Source: Chryseobacterium vrystaatense
GTDB taxonomy: Bacteria > Bacteroidota > Bacteroidia > Flavobacteriales > Weeksellaceae
Assembly: GCF_000737765.1 (NCBI RefSeq)
Contig: NZ_JPRI01000003.1
Coordinates: forward strand, 124,001 to 188,000
Direction of reading: 5' to 3'
DNA length: 64,000 nt
The stretch's first letter is position 1, and every line of letters begins with the position of its first letter. Position numbers and translations under genes: made by a program. Positions 50,153 to 59,012 of the stretch are shown here, piece by piece. Under the pieces are notes generated by a model that saw only the letters and a list, made by a program, of their open reading frames with translations, was not told where the DNA came from and searched no databases.

Positions 50153-52255
50153 ATGAAGAAGAAGGTGCTTTCCGTTCTATCATTATCCATAGCATTTTGG
50201 ATGAACGCACAAGAAAAAGATTCTCTTAATAAAAACAAAATAGAGGAAGTTGTAATTACAGGACAATACACACAGCAGTCAATTAACAAATCGATATATA
50301 AGGTTGAGGTGATTGATGCTGAGCAGATAAAAAATATGGCGGCTACTAATGCAGCTGACGTCCTTAATCAGACTCTTAATATACAAATCACGCCTAATAC
50401 CAATTCCGGTAATTCTACAGCGAATATTATGGGTCTTGGTGGTAACTATGTAAAAATATTAATCGACAATATTCCTGTGGTAGGGGATACTGGTTTAGGA
50501 AGTAATATCGATCTTACTAAGATCAGCTTAAGTAACATCGAAAGAATTGAGATTGTGAAAGGAAGCATGGGAGTTGAGTATGGAAATGGTGCACTTGCAG
50601 GAGTGATTAATATCATTACTAAAAAAAATAGCAGTAAGAAATTAAGCATCAGGGCTGCCGTACAGGAAGAAACCGTTAGAGACGGTTATAATATTAAGAA
50701 AAAAGGAAAAGGAAGACATATTCAAAACCTGAATGTAGGATATAATCTGGATGATCACTGGTTTACTAATATCAGCTTCAATCATAACCAGTTTATGGGA
50801 TACGAAGGAGAGAAAGCCGGATATAAATACTTCGGAGAGAAACAAATAAGAGGGTACGAATGGAATCCTAAAGACCAATACGAAGCTACTGCATTGGTGA
50901 GATACACTAAAGATAAGACTTCATTTTTTTATAAAGTATCTTATCTGAACGAAAAATTTAATTTTTATAACCCTGTATCAATTCGGGAACCTCTTAATGA
51001 CGGGCAGGGAGGTGCTACTTATTTGGCATCGGACAGAGAATATAATACAAACAGATGGCTTCATCAATTTAATATTCAGACGAATCTGGGGCATATACGC
51101 TATATGGGAGATTTTTCTTACCAGAAGCAGGATAGAAAATTTTTTGACTATAGCTATGATATTCCTAACAGAACTACACTTAGCGAAAAACCTGAAAATT
51201 CATATTACAAAACAGATGTAATCTATTCAAGAGGGATGTTCAGTAACTTTTTGGATAGCAAAAAATTTGATTTCCAGTTAGGATATGAATTAGACTATAC
51301 CAATGGTTATGCTTCGCTTATTGCGGGAAATTTTTTTGAAAAAAGTTTAAAGAGAAAGATTTTTACTTATGGTACATTTCTATCTGCCGAATGGAATGTT
51401 TCTGATAAATTTTCCTTAAGACCTGGTGCAAGATTGTCAGTGAGTGAAAATTTTGACAATCAATTCAATTATTCACTTTCCGCCAGGTTGAAAACGTCTG
51501 AAAACTCTAATTTAAGAGGAGTTTTCGGAACGGCAAACCGTTACCCGACTTATGATGAATTATATACATATTTTGTTAATCTGAATCATGATATTCAAGG
51601 GAATCCTGACTTAAAACCTGAAAACGGATATTCTTTGGGAGTTTTCTGGGACCAAGGATTTTCAATCGGAGACGGATGGAAATTCAATTATAATCTTGAA
51701 GCTTTATATGTTGATTTAAAGGACAAAATAGAGATGGTAATGATTCAAAGGCCTTCAACTTACAAATACATGAATATTGATCAGTACAGAAGTCTTTTAT
51801 TTGGCGCCAATGCAAACATTGTTAAAGACCAGTTTACATTTGGGCTTAGAACTTCGTTAAACGGAATCTCCGTTTCAAAACAGGATATGGATATTAAATC
51901 CCCGACAGATTTTCAATATAATTTTCAGGCAGGAGCCAATGTTTCTTATAAATTGAAGAATATCAATACAGGCTTCAACCTTTATTATAAATATACAGGT
52001 CCTTCGAGACTGTACGTATTGGAGGCTGATGGTTTCCAGCTTGGAAAAAATGATGGCTTCCATATGATGGATTTCATTGTAAGTCAACCATTTTGGAAAG
52101 ATCGTTTAGAGCTTTCTGTGGGAGTTAAGAACATTTTTGATGTCACTTCTATCAATAGTTCTACTAATGCAGGGAATGCCCATACTGCAGGAAGCGATCG
52201 TCTGAACCTGTACTATGGAAGAAGTTATTTTGCAAGATTAATGTATCAATTCTAA
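50153..52255 (+). CDS. hmuR: TonB-dependent haem receptor (HmuR-like)
   Basis: A 700-residue outer-membrane receptor. After signal peptide MKKKVLSVLSLSIAFWMNA come a TonB-box-like EEVVITG (residues 32-38) and a plug domain (AADVLNQTLNIQITPN, then IERIEIVKGSMGVEYGNGALAGVINIITKK, split). The beta-barrel then ends in LMYQF with terminal Phe. The region ANRYPTYDELY followed by NPDLKPENG corresponds to the FRAP and NPNL boxes of haem receptors. There is no N-terminal carboxypeptidase-like extension. It heads the haem operon, 15 bases before the HmuY gene. Substrate inferred from the operon. Confidence 0.85.
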   Translation: MKKKVLSVLSLSIAFWMNAQEKDSLNKNKIEEVVITGQYTQQSINKSIYKVEVIDAEQIKNMAATNAADVLNQTLNIQITPNTNSGNSTANIMGLGGNYVKILIDNIPVVGDTGLGSNIDLTKISLSNIERIEIVKGSMGVEYGNGALAGVINIITKKNSSKKLSIRAAVQEETVRDGYNIKKKGKGRHIQNLNVGYNLDDHWFTNISFNHNQFMGYEGEKAGYKYFGEKQIRGYEWNPKDQYEATALVRYTKDKTSFFYKVSYLNEKFNFYNPVSIREPLNDGQGGATYLASDREYNTNRWLHQFNIQTNLGHIRYMGDFSYQKQDRKFFDYSYDIPNRTTLSEKPENSYYKTDVIYSRGMFSNFLDSKKFDFQLGYELDYTNGYASLIAGNFFEKSLKRKIFTYGTFLSAEWNVSDKFSLRPGARLSVSENFDNQFNYSLSARLKTSENSNLRGVFGTANRYPTYDELYTYFVNLNHDIQGNPDLKPENGYSLGVFWDQGFSIGDGWKFNYNLEALYVDLKDKIEMVMIQRPSTYKYMNIDQYRSLLFGANANIVKDQFTFGLRTSLNGISVSKQDMDIKSPTDFQYNFQAGANVSYKLKNINTGFNLYYKYTGPSRLYVLEADGFQLGKNDGFHMMDFIVSQPFWKDRLELSVGVKNIFDVTSINSSTNAGNAHTAGSDRLNLYYGRSYFARLMYQF

Positions 52256-52270
52256 AACAATAAATATATC

Positions 52271-53401
52271 ATGAAGTATTTAAAGATATTTTCATTTCTA
52301 TTCATAGTTGCGGCTGTACAGTCATGTATTTCTGCTGATGAAGATCCTGTATCGGTACCTCCCTTCACTGGTTCTGTATCGGATCCTGCGGTGGATGGAG
52401 CTACACAGCCTAATCAGGTTTGGATTGACTTAAGTGATGTGAATCCAGATACGAAAAAAGTCAATCAGGCTATTAATAAAAGAACAGACTGGGATCTTGG
52501 GTTTTATTCAGGAGATGATTACCGTGTGGTTCTTAACGGATCAATTGCAATGGCGGTGAGTAAAATACCCAATGCAACCAATATCAATAACGTGAAGGAA
52601 GCAGATGTTAGCAGTCTTATGAATCAGGTTGTGGTAGGACCTTTCGGAACATCTGTATTACAGTATGTTGATAATCCCAACGGTAATTTTCTGACACAGA
52701 CAACGGGAATCGCCCCTATTAAGGAAAATGATGCAGATAATCCTGTATATTTACTTAGCCTGGGGAAAAATATAGGATCTGCCACAAATGTTTCTCCTGG
52801 ATCTGTCTCTTTATCAGGAAGTTCCAGAGGGTGGAAGAAAATTCAGATTTTAAGAGCTCCAAACGGATATAAAATCCGATATGCAAACTTGAATGATACC
52901 ACTTTTAAGGAATATATCATCACAAAAGACGCAGAATATACTTTTAACTTTTTCAGCTTCACTGCAGGTTCAACTCTTCAGATTCAGCCAAAGAAAAAAA
53001 ATTGGGATCTGGCTTTTACCACTTTTACCAATGAAGTAGTAGACCCTTCAACCGGAGTGAGTGCAGGAAGCTATTTCTTTGCAGATTTTGTATTAACAAA
53101 TACAGCGAATGGAGTAGGTGCTTATCAGGTAAATGCTGTAGGTAATTTAGACCAGGCTTATAAATCATTCAAATTGAGTGATGTGGATGCAAGTAAATTA
53201 ATTTCAAATGATCAAAGAGCTATAGGAGATAAATGGAGAACGACAACAGGAACTACTGAGGTGGATGGAGCATTTGTTTACGCAAATCGGTTTTTTGTTC
53301 TAAAAGATGCTGAAGGGTTTTATTTTAAACTAAGATTTAACAAAATGAAAAACCAGGATGGGGAACGTGGTCATCCTAACTTCGAATTCGAACCTTTATA
53401 A
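52271..53401 (+). CDS. hmuY: HmuY family haem-binding lipoprotein
   Basis: A 376-residue lipoprotein; the signal ends VAAVQSC with C19 as the likely acylated residue. The HmuY pattern is present: TDWDLGFYSGDDYRVVLNGSI near the start, FNFFSF...KKNWDLAFTTF in the middle, and FFVLKDAEGFYFKLRF at the end. HmuY proteins sit on the outer-membrane surface and hand haem to HmuR. It is longer than the Porphyromonas prototype. The gene is in the operon between hmuR and hmuT. Confidence 0.85.
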   Translation: MKYLKIFSFLFIVAAVQSCISADEDPVSVPPFTGSVSDPAVDGATQPNQVWIDLSDVNPDTKKVNQAINKRTDWDLGFYSGDDYRVVLNGSIAMAVSKIPNATNINNVKEADVSSLMNQVVVGPFGTSVLQYVDNPNGNFLTQTTGIAPIKENDADNPVYLLSLGKNIGSATNVSPGSVSLSGSSRGWKKIQILRAPNGYKIRYANLNDTTFKEYIITKDAEYTFNFFSFTAGSTLQIQPKKKNWDLAFTTFTNEVVDPSTGVSAGSYFFADFVLTNTANGVGAYQVNAVGNLDQAYKSFKLSDVDASKLISNDQRAIGDKWRTTTGTTEVDGAFVYANRFFVLKDAEGFYFKLRFNKMKNQDGERGHPNFEFEPL

Positions 53402-53423
53402 TAAATCAAATAAATAGTATATC

Positions 53424-54302
53424 ATGAAAAAAATAATTCTTGCAGCTTCTATTCTGATGGCAGTATATTCTTGCAAAAAAGAAGAAGGCGCTAAAAAAGA
53501 AAATACAACAGAAACATCTGCTGAAACTCCAAAAAGCAACAATAAAATTGTGACCCTAAGCGGTGGCGTTACAGAGATTGTAAGTGCGCTGGGCCACGAA
53601 AAGGAAATCGTTGGAACTGATGTTACAAGTACCTATCCTGAAACATTAAAGGCTACGGCTAAAGATTTGGGACACGTAAGATCAATGACCATAGAGCCAA
53701 TCATGGCGGTAAGTCCTACTTTGATTTTGGCTTCAGAAAAAGATATCAATCCGGAATTGATGACGAAGATCAAAGCTTCAGGAATCAAAACTGAGGTTTT
53801 CAAACAGGAATACACTGTAGAAGGAACTAAAAAACTGATTGCTGACGTAGCAAAAGCTATTGGAAATACAGATTATCAAAAATTAAATGATAAAATTGAT
53901 GCTGATCTGAAGCAGGTACAGCCAATTGCTAAAAAACCTAAAGTATTATTCATCTACGCAAGAGGAAATATGCTGATGGTTTCAGGTAAAAATACTCCAA
54001 TGGCTTCACTTATCGCTCTTGCAGGTGGAGAAAATGCAGTGAATGATTTCGAAGATTTCAAACCATTGACACCGGAAGCAGTAGTAAAAGCTAATCCGGA
54101 TATTTTATTCTTCTTCTCAACTGGACTTCAGGGTGCAGGAGGAAACGAAGGAGCTCTTAAAATGCCCGGCGTAGCACAGACTAACGCAGGTAAAAATAAA
54201 AAGATCATCGCAATGGATGGAGGGTTAGTTTCAGGTTTCGGACCTAGACTAGGAGAAGCAGCAGTAGGATTAAACAAACTTTTAATTGAGAACACAAAGT
54301 AA
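53424..54302 (+). CDS. hmuT: Haem ABC transporter substrate-binding protein
   Basis: A 292-residue lipoprotein (MKKIILAASILMAVYSC, C17). A class III periplasmic binding fold follows, with KIVTLSGGVTEIVSALG as first strand-helix and ATAKDLGHVRSMTIEPIMAVSP, MLMVSGKNTPMASLIALAGG and FGPRLGEAAVGL (split here) further on. It captures haem in the periplasm and delivers it to HmuU. Its last 17 bases overlap the permease gene. Confidence 0.88.
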   Translation: MKKIILAASILMAVYSCKKEEGAKKENTTETSAETPKSNNKIVTLSGGVTEIVSALGHEKEIVGTDVTSTYPETLKATAKDLGHVRSMTIEPIMAVSPTLILASEKDINPELMTKIKASGIKTEVFKQEYTVEGTKKLIADVAKAIGNTDYQKLNDKIDADLKQVQPIAKKPKVLFIYARGNMLMVSGKNTPMASLIALAGGENAVNDFEDFKPLTPEAVVKANPDILFFFSTGLQGAGGNEGALKMPGVAQTNAGKNKKIIAMDGGLVSGFGPRLGEAAVGLNKLLIENTK

Positions 54303-55326
54303 ACTATACTTTTATCTAACTATAGGTGCCGTACTGCTTGTCATTATAGCAGTACTGGCACTTAATACAGGAGTCTATGACTTTGGAGGAACATCACCCT
54401 TCAAAGTTTTATGGCAATATATAAAAGGTGACCCGGGATTATCATTAAGTGATCAATATGTAATTTGGGATGTAAGAACATCCAGGATTATCATGGCCAT
54501 TTTAATAGGAAGCATGCTGGCTGTTTCAGGGACAAGCCTGCAAGGGCTGTTCAAAAATCCCCTGGCAACCGGAGAAGCGATAGGTTTAACTTCCGGCGCG
54601 ACATTACTTGCCGCCATTGCCATTGTTTTAGGAGGGCATTTCAAACAATATCTTCCTGAAGTAGTGCAGTTTTCACTGGTAGGTATTTCTGCTTTTGCTG
54701 GAGCTTTATTAGCTATGATGCTGGTGTATAGAATTTCTACAAGCGCAGGAAAAACGAATGTTGTCATGATGCTTTTGAGCGGTGTTGCCATTACATCCAT
54801 CGGATTTTCAATTACAGGATTTCTTATTTATATTTCGAAGGATGAACAGTTAAGAGATCTTACCTTCTGGAATATGGGAAGTCTTGCAGCTGCAACCTGG
54901 ACAAAGAATATTGTTTTAACGGTTGTTTTAATCATTTCTTACATAATTTTGCTTCCGAAAGGAAAAGCATTGAATGCGATGATGTTAGGAGAAAGAGATG
55001 CTCAGCATTTGGGAATAAATGTTGAGAAACTGAAAAAGCAGATTGTGATCATCACTTCTTTAATGGTGGGAACATGTGTTGCATTTTCAGGAACAATTGG
55101 TTTTGTAGGTCTTATCGTACCTTATATTTTAAGGCTTTTATTTAAATCAAATTACGTTTTCATCTTACCGTTGTCGGCTGTTTTGGGGAGTGTTTTACTT
55201 TTGATTGCTGATACATTCAGCAGAAGTATTGTAGCACCGTCAGAATTGCCAATAGGTATTTTGACCTCCCTGATCGGAGGACCTATCTTTATCGCTATTT
55301 TAATTAAATTTAAAAAATCACTCTAA
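54286..55326 (+). CDS. hmuU: FecCD/HmuU family haem permease
   Basis: A 346-residue permease with about ten membrane helices. The FecCD blocks are present: WDVRTSRIIMAILIGSMLAVSGTSLQG, then FKNPLATGEAIGLTSGA and TIGFVGLIVPYILRLL. The start must be the TTG at 54286: the codon before it is an in-frame stop and no ATG or GTG exists before the first helix. It overlaps hmuT by 17 bases and shares one base with hmuV, which points to translational coupling. Confidence 0.9.
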   Translation: MRTQSKLYFYLTIGAVLLVIIAVLALNTGVYDFGGTSPFKVLWQYIKGDPGLSLSDQYVIWDVRTSRIIMAILIGSMLAVSGTSLQGLFKNPLATGEAIGLTSGATLLAAIAIVLGGHFKQYLPEVVQFSLVGISAFAGALLAMMLVYRISTSAGKTNVVMMLLSGVAITSIGFSITGFLIYISKDEQLRDLTFWNMGSLAAATWTKNIVLTVVLIISYIILLPKGKALNAMMLGERDAQHLGINVEKLKKQIVIITSLMVGTCVAFSGTIGFVGLIVPYILRLLFKSNYVFILPLSAVLGSVLLLIADTFSRSIVAPSELPIGILTSLIGGPIFIAILIKFKKSL

Positions 55327-56099
55327 TGATAAAAGCGAATCAGATCAATTATCTTCACAAGAATTTCCATATTCTTGAGGGCGTTGATGTCTCTTTAGAT
55401 TATGGTGAGTTTTTAGCGATTGTCGGACCCAACGGAGCTGGGAAATCCAGCCTTCTCAGTGTTTTGGCGAATGAAATAAAACAGGGCAAACAGGAAATTT
55501 TATTTAAAGACAAATCCATTGCAGACTGGGAAGTAAGGGAATTATCCCAGCATAAATCAAAATTTTCTCAGCATAATTCCAACGAAATTCCTTTGGATGT
55601 AAAAGATGTTGTTATGATGGGGCGGTATCCTTATTTCGATTCGCAGCCACGTCAGGAAGATTTTGAAGCGATGAATAAGATGATGTATGAAACAGATGTT
55701 TATCACCTGAAAGACAGAGAATACAATACACTTTCCGGAGGAGAAAAGCAGCGGGTTCACTTATCAAGAGTAATGGCCCAACTGGAAAATGAAATTGCAC
55801 ACAAAGTCGTTTTTCTGGATGAACCTCTTAATAACTTAGACATTAAGCATCAGTATAAAGCTCTGGAAATTATCAAGAACTTTACTAAAAAAGCAAACAG
55901 TGCTATCGTTGTGTTACATGACCTAAATCTGGCAGCACAGTTTGCAGACAAAATTTTATTAATGAAATCAGGAAAGGTTTCTGCATACGGAACTCCGCAG
56001 GAAGTATTCACGGCTGAAACGATCAGTCAGGCATACAATTTTCCGTGCACCATATGCGGACACCCTATTACCAATAACCCAATGATCATTTTTGGATAA
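55326..56099 (+). CDS. hmuV: Haem ABC transporter ATP-binding protein
   Basis: A 257-residue ATPase with Walker A GPNGAGKS (34-41), signature LSGGEKQRV (136-144), Walker B VVFLDEP (161-167) and switch histidine in VVLHDLNLA. Its start overlaps the hmuU stop codon (TAATG). It powers haem import through HmuU. The C-terminal tail contains two cysteines and a histidine (FPCTICGHP), a detail seen in some haem ATPases. Confidence 0.92.
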   Translation: MIKANQINYLHKNFHILEGVDVSLDYGEFLAIVGPNGAGKSSLLSVLANEIKQGKQEILFKDKSIADWEVRELSQHKSKFSQHNSNEIPLDVKDVVMMGRYPYFDSQPRQEDFEAMNKMMYETDVYHLKDREYNTLSGGEKQRVHLSRVMAQLENEIAHKVVFLDEPLNNLDIKHQYKALEIIKNFTKKANSAIVVLHDLNLAAQFADKILLMKSGKVSAYGTPQEVFTAETISQAYNFPCTICGHPITNNPMIIFG

Positions 56100-56101
56100 C
56101 C

Positions 56102-56752
56102 ATGGAAAAAGATGAATTAAAAATCCTCGCCCAAAACCTTGCCAATCCACAGGGCGAAAAAGGAATTGAAATTGGCGAAATGATGAATGCTACCAACATC
56201 AGCATGACATTGGAAAGCATTAAAACGCTTTTAATAGAAGATGATGAGCACATCCTTGAAATAGGACATGGTAATGCTGCACATCTGAAAAATATTTTAA
56301 GCAGAGCCCAAAATCTAAAATATACAGGAGTGGATATTTCCGAAACCATGTATAATGAAGCCAGAAAGCTGAACAAAAAATTTGAAGGCCAGGCCGATTT
56401 TGTACTGTATGAAGGAAAAAAACTTCCCTTTGAAGATAAAGCCTTTGACAAAATATTTACCGTCAATACCGTGTATTTCTGGGAGAATCCGGTAGAGTTT
56501 CTGAATGAAATCTATAGAGTTTTGAAAAAAGAAGGAACCTTCGTTCTGACGTTCGGACAAAGAGAGTTCATGGAAAAACTCCCTTTTACAGAATATGATT
56601 TTACCCTGTACAGCAATAGCGAAATGGAAGAAATCGTTTCTGAAAGCCAATTCAAGAGAATGAAAATTTCTGAAAAAGAAGAAGATATACCAAGCAAATC
56701 CGGAAACGAAACCATCCATAGAGTTTATACAGTTTTAACCATAAAAAAATAA
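56102..56752 (+). CDS. Class I SAM-dependent methyltransferase in the haem operon
   Basis: A 216-residue cytoplasmic methyltransferase with motif I LEIGHGNAAH (52-61), acidic motif II in YTGVDISETMYNEA (D78) and post-motif LYEGKKLPFEDKAFDKIFTVNTVYFW (split), as in Methyltransf_11 proteins. It starts two bases after the hmuV stop and ends four bases before the HemS-type gene, so it is firmly inside the operon. Its substrate is unknown. It is unrelated to the radical-SAM haem methyltransferases (ChuW/HutW) that open haem anaerobically. Link to haem handling is inferred from position only. Confidence 0.85.
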   Translation: MEKDELKILAQNLANPQGEKGIEIGEMMNATNISMTLESIKTLLIEDDEHILEIGHGNAAHLKNILSRAQNLKYTGVDISETMYNEARKLNKKFEGQADFVLYEGKKLPFEDKAFDKIFTVNTVYFWENPVEFLNEIYRVLKKEGTFVLTFGQREFMEKLPFTEYDFTLYSNSEMEEIVSESQFKRMKISEKEEDIPSKSGNETIHRVYTVLTIKK

Positions 56753-56756
56753 AATA

Positions 56757-57785
56757 ATGAGCACGTTAGTTAATGATCTAAAGGAAAAATGGGAGGCTCT
56801 GAAAGCAGAAAATCCGCATATAAGAATAAGAAATGCTGCCGCACAGTTAGAAGTAAGCGAAGCTGAGTTATTGGCAACAAACATAGGAGAAGGTGTAACA
56901 GTTCTTAATCCTGAATTTCCGGCCATCCTTACCGAAGCTGAAAAACTGGGAAAAGTAATGGCACTTACCCGTAATGACGAATGCGTACATGAAAGAAAAG
57001 GAATCTATCAGAATGGTGATTTCAGCAGTCCTCATGCACAGCTTTTTGTAGGAGAAGATATTGACCTTAGAATATTCCTTAACCATTGGAAATCTGCATT
57101 TGCAGTCGTAGAAGGAGATAAAAAAAGCCTTCAGTTTTTTGGAAAAGACGGACTTGCTCTTCATAAAATCTATCTGACAAAAAACAGTGATGAAGCAGCT
57201 TTTGATGCTATTACGGAAAAATTCAGAGCAGAAGATCAGAATTCAGTCTTAACTGTTGAAGCAGTGGCTCCTAAAGCTCCTGAGAAAGCAGATTCTGAAA
57301 TTGATGCTGAAGGATTCAAAAAGGCATGGACAGAATTGAAAGATACTCATGATTTCTTCATGATGACCAGAAAGTTCGGAGTAAGCAGAACGCAGGCATT
57401 AAGATTGGCACCGGAAGGATTTGCTAAAAAAATTGACAATGCAAAAGTGGTCAATGTTCTTGAAGATGCTTCAGAAAAGAATATCCCGATCATGGTATTT
57501 GTTGGAAACAGAGGAATTATTCAGATCCATACCGGAAACGTAAAGAAAACACTTTGGCATCAGCAGTGGTTCAACGTAATGGATCCAGATTTCAATTTAC
57601 ACCTGGATGTTACTAAAATTGCGGAGGCATGGATCGTAAAGAAACCTACCGAAGATGGAGAAGTAACGGCGATTGAAGTATTCAATAAAGAAGGAGATTT
57701 CATTGTTCAGTTTTTTGGAAAGAGAAAACCTGGAATCCCTGAATTACAGGAATGGAAAGATCTTGTTGCAGAATTAGAGAAATAA
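56757..57785 (+). CDS. hmuS: Haem-handling protein, HemS/HmuS family
   Basis: A 342-residue protein made of two homologous halves. H198 in KDTHDFFMMTRKFGVSR corresponds by position to the haem-coordinating histidine of Yersinia HemS; the first half has TRNDECVHERKGIY (H78). RRGIIQIHTG-like strands (residues near 258) and the final FFGKRKPGIPELQEW block are typical. HemS proteins carry or degrade imported haem in the cytoplasm. It is the last gene of the haem operon, followed by a terminator. Confidence 0.9.
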   Translation: MSTLVNDLKEKWEALKAENPHIRIRNAAAQLEVSEAELLATNIGEGVTVLNPEFPAILTEAEKLGKVMALTRNDECVHERKGIYQNGDFSSPHAQLFVGEDIDLRIFLNHWKSAFAVVEGDKKSLQFFGKDGLALHKIYLTKNSDEAAFDAITEKFRAEDQNSVLTVEAVAPKAPEKADSEIDAEGFKKAWTELKDTHDFFMMTRKFGVSRTQALRLAPEGFAKKIDNAKVVNVLEDASEKNIPIMVFVGNRGIIQIHTGNVKKTLWHQQWFNVMDPDFNLHLDVTKIAEAWIVKKPTEDGEVTAIEVFNKEGDFIVQFFGKRKPGIPELQEWKDLVAELEK

Positions 57786-57803
57786 TAATTAGATGATTTT
57801 GAA

Positions 57804-57846
57804 TGGACCGTTTTGCTTTTTTTAAATCAAGGCGGTCTTTTTTTTA
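57804..57846 (+). terminator. Terminator of the haem operon
   Basis: GACCG (57806-57810) with CGGTC (57833-57837), a T-rich loop, and a following run of eight or more T. It lies 20 bases after the stop codon. Confidence 0.6.
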
Positions 57847-58028
57847 AAGCAGATTGGTAGATTTACAGAAGAATAAATAAACTGCAATTTTTTTTCGATA
57901 AAAGTCATTAAAGCTTTTGAGACGAAGTTTTTAAATCAATACAAGTCTTTTGCGGTTTAGAATCAACGTGGAAATTTGTGATATTTGTAAAGAATCATTA
58001 AGGTAATTTGTATTTAAATAAAATAAAA

Positions 58029-58901
58029 ATGAAGAATATTTTCATAGCCGTTTTACTGGCAGGTTTCTGCTCTCTAAGCGGGCAGGATTTTAAAGCTTAC
58101 CAGTTTTATGATAAGAAGGGAAAAGAAGTAAAGACAGACAAACTGATTAAAGAGCTGGCTGAATATGATGTTGTTTTCTTTGGCGAAAATCATAACAGTT
58201 CTATCAATCACTGGTTGCAGCTGAAAGTGACCGAAGGTTTGTTTCAAAAGAAAAACGGGCAGATCATTCTTGGGGCAGAGATGTTTGAGAGAGACAATCA
58301 GGCGCAGCTGAATCAATATTTAGAAGGGAAATTTGATGCTAAAACATTGAAGGATTCAGCCCGTTTATGGACCAATTATCCGACCGATTATAAACCGCTT
58401 GTTGATTTTGCTAAAACAAAAAAGGTGGGTTTCATTGCGACCAATATTCCAAGGAGATATGCTTCCCAAACTTCAAAAGAAGGACTGGAATCTTTAAATA
58501 AACTGAGTGAGAAAGATAAAAGCTATATAGCACAGCTTCCGATCAAAGTAACACTCGATACTCCCGGATATCAGGAAATGAAAGCCATGATGGGGGATCA
58601 TGCAGAAGGAACGAAAGTCATGAATTTTATTTCAGCGCAGGCTACCAAAGATGCTACGATGGCAGAATCTATCCTCAAAAGTATGCAGGCTGGGAAAACT
58701 TTTATCCATTACAATGGAAACTATCACAGCAAAGAATTTGGTGGAATCTACTGGTACATCAAGCAGAAGAACCCGAATCTTAAAATGGCGGTGATCTCTG
58801 TTTTTGAATCTGAAGATCCAGAGCTGAAAGTACCGGCAAAAGATTATATCCCGACAGATTTCAATCTGATCATTCCGGCAGATATGACGAAAACATTTTA
58901 A
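58029..58901 (+). CDS. ChaN family haem-binding-type exported protein
   Basis: The start is at 58029 (MKNIFIAVLLAGFCSLSG, signal peptide); an in-frame TTG at 58008 is less likely. The 290-residue protein has the ChaN/DUF399 pattern: DVVFFGENHNSSINHWLQLKV near the start, ILGAEMFERDNQ, and PRRYA, TFIHYNGNYHSKEFGG near the end. Campylobacter ChaN binds cofacial haems and is associated with iron uptake. It follows the haem operon on the same strand. The 80 bases upstream include GTTTAGAATCAAC, a half match to the Fur-like sites. Confidence 0.82.
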   Translation: MKNIFIAVLLAGFCSLSGQDFKAYQFYDKKGKEVKTDKLIKELAEYDVVFFGENHNSSINHWLQLKVTEGLFQKKNGQIILGAEMFERDNQAQLNQYLEGKFDAKTLKDSARLWTNYPTDYKPLVDFAKTKKVGFIATNIPRRYASQTSKEGLESLNKLSEKDKSYIAQLPIKVTLDTPGYQEMKAMMGDHAEGTKVMNFISAQATKDATMAESILKSMQAGKTFIHYNGNYHSKEFGGIYWYIKQKNPNLKMAVISVFESEDPELKVPAKDYIPTDFNLIIPADMTKTF

Positions 58902-58910
58902 AATCTATAA

Positions 58911-58934
58911 GACGGGCTTTAGCCCGTTTTTTTG
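58911..58934 (+). terminator. Terminator / dispersed palindrome after the ChaN gene
   Basis: GACGGGCTTTAGCCCGTTTT, with ACGGGCT/AGCCCGT arms and a T run. The same palindrome family occurs at 15511. Confidence 0.8.
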
Positions 58935-58987
58935 ATAATGCCATTCAAATAGACTTTAGCCCAATTATCTATTTGAAATACAATATC

Positions 58988-58995
58988 TATCTTTG
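58988..58995 (+). promoter_or_regulatory. Candidate -7 box of the deformylase-like gene
   Basis: TATCTTTG, exact to TAnnTTTG, 17 bases before the start codon; a TTTG occurs upstream but at a short spacing. Confidence 0.45.
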
Positions 58996-59012
58996 CATTA
59001 CAAATAATAAAA

